Source: Cinclus cinclus
Lineage: Eukaryota; Chordata; Aves; Passeriformes; Cinclidae
DNA: 64,000 bases
Assembly: GCF_963662255.1 (NCBI RefSeq)
Contig: NC_085055.1
Coordinates: forward strand, 9,865,102-9,929,101
Direction of reading: 5' to 3'
Both the position numbers and the translations under genes were made by a program. The notes below the pieces were generated by a model that saw only the letters and a program-made list of their open reading frames with translations, made no database searches and was not told where the DNA came from. Numbering within the stretch: position 1 is the first letter of the stretch; each line of letters starts with the position of its first letter. Shown here one piece after another: positions 37,091-47,800 of the stretch.

Positions 37091-37811
37091 CTGCTCAGCA
37101 GCAGGGTGGCCATGCCCTGACAATCCTCCAGCATGCCTGCCTGCCTGCCCTGCAGAATGCCAATAGCTGGCCCAGGGCCTGCAGGCACCTCTGAGTGCTC
37201 CTGTCCCTGACCCTGAGAAGAAGGAAGCAGCCCCAGCTGTGAGCAGTACACTTCGGCTGTGACACGGGGAAGTGATGCCTGTACAGACAGCCCAGGGGAC
37301 AAACCCTCAGCCTGGAACACGCCCTTCCTGAGCACTGCCTGCTCTCTTGGCCAGTTCCTCGAGCTCAGACAGAACTGGCTGTTGTCTCCTGAGGGCGTTG
37401 GTGCTGGGAGCCACCATCAAGCATCACCCCTGTGGTGAAGTGCGGGGCTTCAGGCAGCCTGGCTCACCCCGGGCTTTTTTCCGTTGCCATCCTTCCCACA
37501 GCAGGGAGAGGACGGCCACAGGAGCCAGGTCTGTGGTAGTGGTGGCCTTGGTGGCCTGCCCTGCACACTTTTTTGTGGCTGTTCTGGGTCCAGCTGTGCA
37601 GTTGATGTTTGCTGGGCATTGCGCCAGTCCCTGAGAGTGTCCGTGTCAGGTGGAACCCACTGCCTCGCTGCCAGCATCTGGAAGGTAAAAGGACCCACCT
37701 GGATGCTCCTCTTCTGCTGGGTGAAGGAGACCTGGAAACCCCAGTGCTGGGGCTGTGGGGAGCACTCAGAGTGGTGCCTGTGGGGGTTTGTCAACTCCCA
37801 CTCCCTTGAAC

Positions 37812-40463
37812 ATGGCTGGGCAGAGAGCAGGGCTGTCCCTGCCCCTGCCCCTGCCCTGGCTCCTGCTGCTGATGCTGAGCCTCACCTGCCTCGCCGTGCT
37901 GCACCTGGCTCTGGGTAAGGGCTGAGTGGGATGCCATGCTCTCCACAGGGTGGGTGGTGAGTGGGGAGCATCAGTCCCCAGGGTGGAGGGATGGCATCTA
38001 TGGAATGCAGGGGGGTGGAATGCTGTGGGGACTGTTTCCTGCTTCTTAAGTGGGAAATGGAGATGGACTTTCTGCTTCTCCTTTCGTGATAATGAGGCCC
38101 TTCTGTGCAGATGCTCACCTGGCAAGGGCTGGGATCAGACCTTTGCCTTCTCTGTATTTTTATTTAACCAGCTGCTGTGTACAGGGAGGGCATGGCTGCC
38201 AGGGGCTTTGGAAGTTTCTGTCTGGGTTGGCTGAAAGCAGATGGCGGCTTGTGATTCTGTTTCACACCCTCATGTGAGCAGAGCCCCAGACCCACTGCAT
38301 TTGTGCTGGGATCACTGGGGAATCTAGTCTGGTGTCCCAAAGCCACCACCTCACAGACACCCTTTGACAAAGGTCCAGACAGCAAGGCTGTCCTACCTAT
38401 CTTTTGGAGAGGGTTACAGATCCCTGGGCTTTTTTTGGGGACTGCACACTGCTCTGGCACAGTCCATAGTGGAAGAGAGGACAGCTCTCCTGTGTCCCAC
38501 CCTCTCCCTCCCAGAGCTTTTGTGGGTCACAGCACGTCTCTAACGTCTCATCCTGAGTTGCAAGCTGGGATTTGTTCCTTTGTGGGGCTGCTTCCCTGTT
38601 GCCATTATTTACACCCACCACTATCAGTTCCTGACTATCTGCAGCACAGAGGGTTTGTTTAAATTGCTGTTGCTGCATTTCCAGACAATCTCACGGTCAC
38701 CAGTTCCTGCTTGGCTCTTCCTGTCAGACGAGTTTGTCTGACTTCCTCCAGGGATGGGTGAAGATGGTGGAATGGGTCTTAGGACTGGCTCCTGGAGGAG
38801 TTTCTGCCCTGAAACCTGGATGGCCATGGCTTGTTCCTGCTTTGTCAGGCTGGGGATTTATGTGGTCTGCCTGGCTGATACTCATTGAAGAGATCTGTGT
38901 TTGATCCATGCAGGACAGGGAATCCCCACTCTTGATGATCCATGGCTCATGTGCAGCTCTGAGTTCCTCGGGGAGCTCACTGTGGTGGTGATGCTGCACC
39001 ATCCCCAGAACAGCCATGGACTCAGCCTTTCACCACCAACCCTTGTGCATCTCATTGTCACAATTCTTTGCAGAGACCACTGCCATGGGTGTGACAGCAA
39101 CTGTGTCCCCACCTCTCCCTACTTCCTCAACACCTGTGGAGAGCTCAACACTGCTGCCTGCCACTGACTCCACCACCACAGCCACCTTGCTTTCGTCCAG
39201 CCCTGAAACAGAAGTCTCTACCCCAGAGGAGTCCAGCACATCCGAAGAGACTGGCAACACCTCACCTCTCAGTGTGTCTCCTCCCACCACAACTACAGAA
39301 GATTCAGCTGAGTCCTTGACAACCCTGGCAGACACCACAGCCAGCCCTGTTAGCAGCACATCAGACCCCAGGAGCACCTCCTCTTTAACTGACCCAGACA
39401 GGACCACTCCTGACATATTCCCTTCAACTATGGAGTCAACTCCAGGTACCCTGACAGTATCTGGGACTCCCATTGCAGCTATGGGTGGGTTCAGCTGGGG
39501 GGCACCTGGAATGCAGGAACATGCTCAGGGTGACGAATACCTATAGGAATCCCATATACTTGGGTGGCTTCACATAGGCAGCTTCACTTAGGCCTGTCCC
39601 CAGCTGCAGGAGCATCCTGTACCTCTGCAGACAGCACTAACCTAACATTGTTTTGCCCAGGCACTGAGCCCTCTTCCCCTGCCACCAGCTCAGCCCAGAC
39701 CTCAGAGGCTACTACCCTCAGCACAGCTACAGACCTGTCAGTGCTGCCATCAGCCTGCCCCTCTGGCTCATCCAACACCAGTAAGTGCAGTGCCCGTGGG
39801 CATCACCACCCCCAGCATCAGTGCTTGAGGCCAGTGCTGGGGGTCCTGGAGCCCCACTCCTCTTGCTGTGCTCTCAGGGTGCAGGTGCTGATGCTTTGGG
39901 ATATACATGGTTTGCTGTACAGTGAGAGGCTTGTTCTGACAGTGTAGTGTGTCCATGACACAATTAACCTGGGAGGATGTTCCATGTCTGTGCCAGCAAT
40001 CCTGGGGAGAGACCTCCAGGTCCTCTGGCAGAGCCCAGGGTTCAAAGGCAATAACCGGAGTCCTGTTTTTAATCCTAGATGCATCTCACCTCTTTCTGTC
40101 ACTGCGGCTAACCACCCCTCTGGACCTGGGGAACACCACGGTGCAGGAGCTGGTGTTGTCGAAGGTGAGGTGTGCAGGATGAGATCCCACCCTGCATCTC
40201 CCAGCTGTGGTTCACTTAGTCAGGGAGGGGAATGGCTGCATCTTGCACTGAATGTCATCCAGAGCCCTTTCAGACCAAAGGAAGACCCTCGTTTGGCTGT
40301 TATAGTCTGGGATCAGTCCCTTTCTGTGTGGAGACAGGGGGTAGGAAACCCCCTCTGGCACAGTTTGATGGCTGTTCTTTCCCCCCAGCTCCGTGAGAAC
40401 CTGCAGACAGAGTTCCCGTGTGCTGGCCTGTCACTGGCATGGCGAGGGAAGAGGAGGACTTGA
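37812..40463 (+). CDS. MUC20: Mucin-20-like secreted mucin
   Basis: Exons 37812-37914, 39074-39484, 39661-39780, 40079-40164 and 40389-40463 join in phase to 264 residues. Residues 1-34 are a Leu-rich signal peptide (MAGQRAGLSLPLPLPWLLLL and onward). About 35-210 form a Ser/Thr/Pro-rich segment suited to O-glycosylation. The last 53 residues are a small conserved module (LFLSLRLTTPLDLG, then ELVLSKLRENLQ, ending SLAWRGKRRT) that resembles the C terminus of human MUC20 (FLLLRLSVASPEDL, then QLHRELH, ending SLLRVRRG) and the opening strand and helix of SEA domains. It has N-glycosylation sites NAS and NTT and no membrane segment. Its position tail to tail with MUC4 is the human arrangement. Exons 2 and 3 are the least certain. 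Confidence 0.72.
38601..38879. repeat. Duplicated intron block, copy 2
   Basis: This is the partner of 35249-35527, displaced by 3,352 nt. The surrounding paralogous stretch is 38511-38955. The flanks, including the mucin exons, have diverged much more than this block. Confidence 0.9.
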
Positions 40464-43400
40464 CCACTGCTCCTGTCTGGACTGCCTAGCCACCTGCTCC
40501 CAGCTCCTCACTCCATGGTGGTGCAGGCCCTGGGAAATCTCATACAGCTCCTCTGAAACCTGGGGCTTCCTGTCCTTCACTCTGTACCCCCAGAGGACTC
40601 CCAGTCCCCTCCTGCCCCCTCTCACAGCCTGTCTGAAGAGCCCGAGCCCTCCCACCACCCTGCTCCAGACCTGGTTCCTGTGGTGGGATCCCCTCCAGCT
40701 CTGCTGGGGGGCTGGGAGAAGGGGACCTCACGGGACTGGGCTTTTACATCTGGGACTGAGCTGGATCAGCCATCAAAGCCACTCTGGGGACAGAGGAACG
40801 AGAACTGAAGCCCCCAGTACTGCTGTGCCCAAGGCTCACCTGTGGTATTGCTGATAGAGGAGAACACCCACGCCGGGCAGTAAATAGAAATTCCATGTTT
40901 TCTGTGTTGAAGTGATGACTTCTTTATTTTCCAAGTTGCCTTTCCCAGTTTTCAGCTTTGCCATCTATTGGAGGTAGCAGTGAGGAAAACTGGGTCCCGA
41001 GAGCTGTGTGTGGAGAGACGGGCTCAGGGCTGTCCCCTCCCACCAGAGGCTGCTGCAGACATTCCCAAGGATGGCTCAGCACCCCGGCAGACTGCTGGTC
41101 TCTGCTTTGGAGCTCTCTGCCCCATGACAGCTGCAGGGGCAGCACTGTGGGCTGTGGAAATCCCATGGGCTGTGCTCTTTCCCTATTTTTTCCAGTCCCC
41201 AACTAAGGAGATGGCTGCAACGTCTGTCCCCCTGCAGCAAAGTAATTTATTAACTGATTAATTAGCCAGATAAAATCCAACTGAAGCAATTATTAGCCAC
41301 CTTGCCTGGAGATTGAAAACTGAAATAATTAGCAAAATAGCCTTGTTGCGTGTCAGGGGTTGTTTTTGGCTGATCCCTGCTTCTCACTGGCAGCCCTCAC
41401 TGCCCCGGCACAGGGAGGGCTGGGAGAGGGTGTGTGAGACTGTGGGATTCCTAACCTGGGGACTTCTCTCAGGCTGCCTGGATTGTCAGCTGGCTGGGAA
41501 GGAGCCAGCAGCTGGACAGGATGGGGAGAGACACCCTGGGATCACCCAGCTGCCTGCCAGTTCACAGGGCCTGAGAGAGGCTGAGCTGAGGCTGGAGGCT
41601 GTGCCCGGGCAGCTTGTCAGGTTGCTCCCATTTGGGGCACCCCTTGCATTCCAGGCTGGCCCCTTTGCTCTTTAGGATGCTGCCTGGCTTTTGTGGGCTT
41701 GTTGGACCCATTGAGACTGAGAGAAGTCCCTTAGCAGCTGGGCAAGGAACTGGGGAGCAGGGCAAAGCCTATTGGAAAGGGTCCCTGTGCTGGCTGCCTG
41801 GTGGGGTGCTGGGAAAGAAATCCTTGTGGTCTGCCTACGCCTTGGAGCTGGGCCAAGAGTCCTCCCACATCGCATCCCACTGGACTGTTTTCTCCGGCTG
41901 TTGAATCCATAACTTCAGACCCCGGGACATGGCCGGGTGCCAAGGCTGGGGTAATGGAGCCAAACTGCGTCACAAAGGGAGGAAAAGGTCCTGAAGTGCT
42001 GGGATGAAAAGGTGACCAGGGTACTCACTGTACTCTGCTGGCCCAGCTGCCTTCCACCATTACTGTGGTTGGGGGGCCATGGGGGGAGGAGATGCTCTGG
42101 TCCCCTCTGCCCCAGCCTGGGAGGGAGAAGAGGGGCACAGTGGCAGGATGTGGCTCCCCTGGGAGTGGTGTCACTGCCAGGCAGTGGAGGCACAGAGCTC
42201 TGACAGACCCCTGGCACTGCCCATACTCTCTGTGCCTGCTGCCCTTGAGGTGCTACCTTCACCCCATGGCTGCTTGCCTGCCCCAGACCACTGACCAGAG
42301 GGGCTTGAGAGGCTGGATCCAAGTCCTGCTGCTTTCCCAGTCCACAAAGGAGTTCTCAGCCTCTTGGCTGTAATACACTCCAATCTCTCAGCGTTGTCCA
42401 AAGGAACAAATATTGTGCCCAACATGACTGTCACCTTTGAAGGACCTGGCAGCATCATGGGGCGTGTCTCAAGTTCCTTGTGATTCAGGTGTCCCTTCCA
42501 CTGTCCCCCTTTCCTTCACCCCTGCTAATGGCTATAGCCCAGCTCCCCCTCTTTGGCAGGAGAATGTTGCAACACATGCAGCGTGCCAAGTCATCCAGAA
42601 CCTGTGGAGTTGATGGATAACCTGGTTTCCCCCATTGCCACCCCTGAGCCCTCTCTAAATGCCCTTGCCAGGAGGCTGGAGGGGAGCCAGTAGGAGATGC
42701 TGTGTTCTCCACAGGACTGGAACAACCAGCCCATTAATTCCAGGAAAGCTGATAAGGTACTGTGCTGGGCCATGCTCTGCCATGCTGGATGGTGCAGAGC
42801 CCCTGGGTGCTGGGATTCATGGAATTGCCCCCTGGATACAGGCTCCTGAAGGGCTCCAGTGCCCACATGATGCTTTGGTCTTTGGTAAAAGCAGATTAAT
42901 GACTTTTACAGGAGCCAGCGCTTTGCCAGGACCTTGGTTTCAGACATAGCAAAAAGATCAGTAAAAAGCATCTTTCCAGAGTGGTAACAGGGTACTGTCC
43001 TCAAGATGAGGTGTCCCGTGGTGGCTCTGGGCTTTCTTGGGAGGGTGTGCCAATGCCTGAGTAAAGGGATGAGTTTGGTTTGTCAGCCCCATGACTCCAC
43101 TGGGAGATGAGCATTTCTGGGGGACAGCATGGGCAGGAGTTACAGTACAAGGGTCTCCAGACAGTGCTGGCCTCTGTGGAGCATGGACAGGAGCTTGCAG
43201 GCAGGCTGGGACCAGCACCTTGTTTCAACTGAGTTTTTTTCCTCTATGCTGAGCAGCATGTTTGCAACTATCCCTGTGGTTCCCACCACATTTTGCACCT
43301 CAAACACCATCTGGATCAACACTCTCCAGCGTCAGCATGTATTCCCTGTTGGGGTTGCTTTCCAAAGTGATACAGCATCGTCAGCATGGGCAGGAACCGC

Positions 43401-44750
43401 TCTCCCACGGCAGATTTACATGTCTCAAATCCTCCATCAGCTGTGGTGTGGTCACTGCTCAGGTGGTCACTAATGGGCCACTCACCCCATGATGTGCAGT
43501 GCTGGTTGCAAGACCCCCATGCACCATTCCCCTGTTCCCCCAAGCTTTACACCCACAGTGGCATTTTTGGTGGGCAGGTGTTTAGTTCCAGGTGAGCGAC
43601 GCTCCCCCCTGGTTTATCATCTGTGCCCTGTTCCCAGTGCCAGGGGCAGTGTGTGGGTTTTACAGGATGGGGTTTGATCAGCCGTGACTTGGCCTCCCCT
43701 GGCATTTCCCCATCCACACTGCCCAGTGGTGGCTTGGGGTGACACTTCATGTGCTGCCTGCCCAACTCTAGTGGGACACTGTGTACTGCCTAACACCCCT
43801 CATAACACTTTGCAGGAGTTGCCTGGGGGCATTTCTGGTTAAGAAGTGTTTAATTGACTACAAAACCATGTAGTGGTGGGAGTTTGCATAATGCTGTTCA
43901 CAGGGGAGCTGGCAGCAATTTTCAAGGGGGCGTGCAGGAATTGCTGCTCCAGGAGGAGGAGGGGGGTGAGACATAGGGGTGAAGTGACTCAGGGGATCCC
44001 CACAGCAGGGAAGGGGGTCTGGAACTGTTCCTCTTCCTGCTCCATCCTCTGGGGATGCTAGTCCAGCCTTGCAAAGAAGCTTCCCTGGACTATCTACCCC
44101 CTCCCAGCACCCCAGCACAGTTGTCTCCAGACTGAGGTGCAGGTTTCAAACCCCACTGCGGTATGCTGGGGCTCTGAAGAGGGATCTCCAGTGTTTCTAG
44201 TTGCAGCTGAGCATGGTGGAGCTCAACTGACACTGCAGGGCCTGACCCCAGCCACACTTCTCCCTGCTTTATAACCTGCCTCTGCTCCCAGGGAGCCAAG
44301 CAGAGACTTGTGTCCTGCCTTGCTCTGAGCTGAGACATGGCTCAGCTGGTGATTTTAGTGTCCATGGTGTCCTCACAGGCATGGTGACACCGGCTGGCAT
44401 TGCCCTGTCACCACCACATGCTGCTCTGTGGCTCCATGCCCTGCATGTGGAGCAGGTTCTGTGGGGTCTCTGGAGTGACTGCCATGCCACTGTTGGCAGT
44501 GCCACACATTGCTCTGGGTTCAGCTTCACCTTCTGGTGCTGGCAGCCCAGGGATCTGCACGAGGCTGAGCCCAGGTCTCTGAGGAGATGTGGGTTCCTGC
44601 AGGGTGGGCTTTGGGTACACCCCAGCCCATGCCCCAGCTGAACAGGGCATCCAGCCCTTGGGAAGGGGAGGGCTCAACGGGAAGGGAAAGGTGACAGGGA
44701 CATTGGAGGGAAGGGACTGGGGGCGGGAGAGGACGACCTGCCTCCTTCTG
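40464..44750. other. Intergenic stretch, no gene recognised
   Basis: This includes the MUC20 3' UTR (a possible AGTAAA signal at 40879-40884) and about 4 kb without a recognisable exon. An AT-rich patch at 41230-41340 holds several TAATTA/TTAACTGATTAATTA homeobox-type motifs and could be regulatory. Short open frames show no domain or conserved-looking splice structure. Confidence 0.45.
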
Positions 44751-44756
44751 CCATCC

Positions 44757-44764
44757 CATAAATA
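44757..44764 (+). promoter_or_regulatory. TATA-like box of the MUC4-like gene
   Basis: CATAAATA followed by GG lies about 140 bp upstream of the signal-peptide ATG at 44899, with a GC box (gggggcggg) about 40 bp further upstream. The spacing predicts a start near 44790. A TATA promoter suits a tissue-restricted secretory gene. Confidence 0.6.
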
Positions 44765-44898
44765 GGAGGGAGCAGGAGCACCTGTGGGACTCCAGCTCTG
44801 CAGGAGAGGCAGACAGGGAGGGACAGAGGGAGCTGCTCCTTGCTGCTCTCTCCTCCCTTTGAGCTTCCTAGCGCTCTACCTGTGTGGACGCCTGAGGC

Positions 44899-47800
44899 AT
44901 GGGGACCAGGGGATGGACGCTCTCCACCTTCCTGGGATGCTGCACATGGATTCTGCACGGTATGTCCTATATTCTTCTGCTAGCCCATGTGCTACCAGAG
45001 CCCTGCCAGGGTGCAGCAGGTACACCGTGAGATGCTTTTCACTCCTGGCTGTACTGGAAACTCCTCTTACGACCAGTCCAGCAAGGCATTGGAGCCAAAG
45101 AGCTGGAAAAGCATTTTACAGGGCAGGCATCACCCCGAGGGGCTGGTTGCAGGCGTGGAGCCATGGGAGAGATGAGAGCTCAGCCCGGAAGCCTGCAGGC
45201 AGCTGTGTACCCCTCTAGCAAAGGAGCCAAGGGAAGCCAGTTGGCAGAGCAGGACCCAGGGATGCTCCCATCCCTCCCACATCCCAGGGAAAAGCAAATA
45301 CTGGTGCTCCATGCTGGGACCCCTCTTGCACAAACTTCCCACGAATGGGTGTGTGGGATAGATGGTGTTTCCTACTCCACATTGAAGAATTAAGATAAAA
45401 CAGGGATTTACCAGGGTGAGTGGGCCAAACTAAACTGGGGTGACTTGACTAATGTACTTTGTTTTCCCTGAGATGGGGATGGAATCTGCTGAGCTCCTTT
45501 GGCTGAGGAGGCTGGTACAAAGAGCCTTTTCCAGCCAGGGAAGACACTGGAAGAGCCTACCAGGAAAGGGAATGTGGGTCTCGCAGAGGATGGACCCCTG
45601 GAGGACTGGCCTGGCACAGGAGCTAATATTAATTAATAACCCTGCACAAGCTATCTAGGAGCTAAGGAGCTGAGCCAGCGGTGAGGTTGGAGGCACCTCT
45701 GCTGCAGGGAGATCTGGCTGCCTGTCAGGGGGAACCTGACGAACTGGAGCACCGGGGTTGGGAACAGGCTGGGGCTGTCAGGCTGCGGCAAAGCCCTGCT
45801 GGATCTTGCCATCGGGGTGCCCTTAGTCTCCCCTAATTGAAACTCCCTAAAGCCAAGCGTCAGCAGATCCACCCGGCTCCTCACAGAGCCAATGGCGGCA
45901 GCTTGGTCATCCCAGCCTGTATCCCTGTCCTAAAAATAAGACCATGTGAAGCGTCACCTATGGGTGCCAGTGGTTCTGGGAGACACGTCTGGGATGTGGG
46001 CAGGTGGCTCCTCCTTTCAGCAGAGTTCCTGGATGTGGGTTAGGATTTTGGCAGCAGGAGGAGAGAACTGTAAGAAGGTCTTGATCCTGGGAGCTTGCAA
46101 ATATTCCCTCCTGGGCGGGGAACCCCTGGTGCCTTCACCCAGCTGGAGGCAAGAGGGATAGGGGAAGGAGCAGGCAGGCGCCCAGCCCAGGAGAGTTTTA
46201 TTGAACTTGCTTTAAGTGCAGCAGATCACAATCCATCTGCAGTCAGGGAAGGCTTTCCTAAGCCTTGCCTTTCCTGTCTGACAAAGGGATTTGGGTAAAA
46301 TTATTTAAATGTCCCTCAGACACCCAAAAGGTGAAAAATCACAGAACCCCACCAAGGCCCCAGAAGCGACCATGCTCAGAGCTGTCCCTGCAGTGATGGA
46401 AAGAGGTCTGAGGGTTGCCCTGAGGTGGCAGAGCTCCACAGACACGCTCAGGGCTATGAACTAGACTTACTGGGCTCCAGCTCTACCTGGTCACCAGGAT
46501 CCCAGTACCATCCCCAGCATGACTGGATGGGGTTTCAGCAGCTGCTTTTGCCTCCATGCTTGCACCAGTGTCTCTGACCTGTGGTGAGCTGTGTCCAGTC
46601 TGATGTCCCAGCTGCTGATGCTGAGGATGCAAGAGGTGCTGTGCAGTGCTGTACCCAAGGCAGCCCAGACTAAACTCCTCGGCTTTTAAATCAGCGCCTT
46701 GTAAGGCTGTTGGATGAGGCAGAAGGGGTTTAAGAAGTGGTGGAGCTCTGTGATTCTCATAGAGAGGTGTCTGAGCCTGGAAGGCTGTCAGCTCCAGCTC
46801 CCACTGTAACACTCCACTTTGTGCTTCTCTGCAGGGCTTGGGGCTGTTGTTGCTGTCCCCGTCACTACCAATGGGCCCTTTACTGTGGGAACAGCTTTTC
46901 CCATGACAACAGAGGACAAGGGGCCCCGTACTACCCTCCCTGCAGAGATGGGCATCACAGCAGCTGAGACCTTCCCTCCCTGGACTGAGACGGACCCAGT
47001 GATGGTGACGAGTGAATACGGCTCTTCAGTGCCAGCTTTGGTGAATGGGACCAAGACTCCTAACACGACTCAGAGTACTGAGGGAAATTCAGCCTCTCTC
47101 AACACAGCCACCACTGCTGCCATCACCACACAGTACCCCGCTGTCACCCCAGAAGCAGCACATGATGAACTAGAGGTCACTCCTGATGTCCCTCTGGGGA
47201 CCACCCCTGTCCTTGAGAACATGAAGGAGGACATCCTTGCAAACAGAGGAGAAGACACAGACCTCAGTACTGCCACTACATTCCTCTACACCGCCTCTCC
47301 ACTGGCAGTCACCTGGGTGCCAGAGCCAACTGCTGGTGCCACTGTGCTGCTGAGCCGAGGGCTGACCACAGCCAAGGGAGCAGTTGAGGAAGGTGTAATC
47401 CTGCCTGAAGCTATTCAAAGTGAAGCCAGTGCCAACTCCTCGGACCCCAGTCCTGATGCTGGGGAGCTGCCTCCAACCCAGCAGGATGGAGCAGTGGGCG
47501 GGGTTGAGGGCATTAACCCAGAGCCAGCAGGAGAAATGGCCCCAGCCGGTGACAAAAGTCCTGGAGATCCAGGAGATGAAATAAATGGTGAATTCAGTAC
47601 AGCCAGCTCATCCCACCTACCTCCAGAGAGCCCAGAGATATCAGGAACAGTGGAAAACCCTGGGAAGTCCTCCCTCCTCCCTGGCCAGACACTGAGCCCA
47701 GACACTTCGCTGGCACCATCCAATGGTGGGGATCAGGATGGGCAGGGAGTTCCCGGGATGTCATCAGACTCTTCTGGTTCAGCCTTGCCACCTGCAGCCA

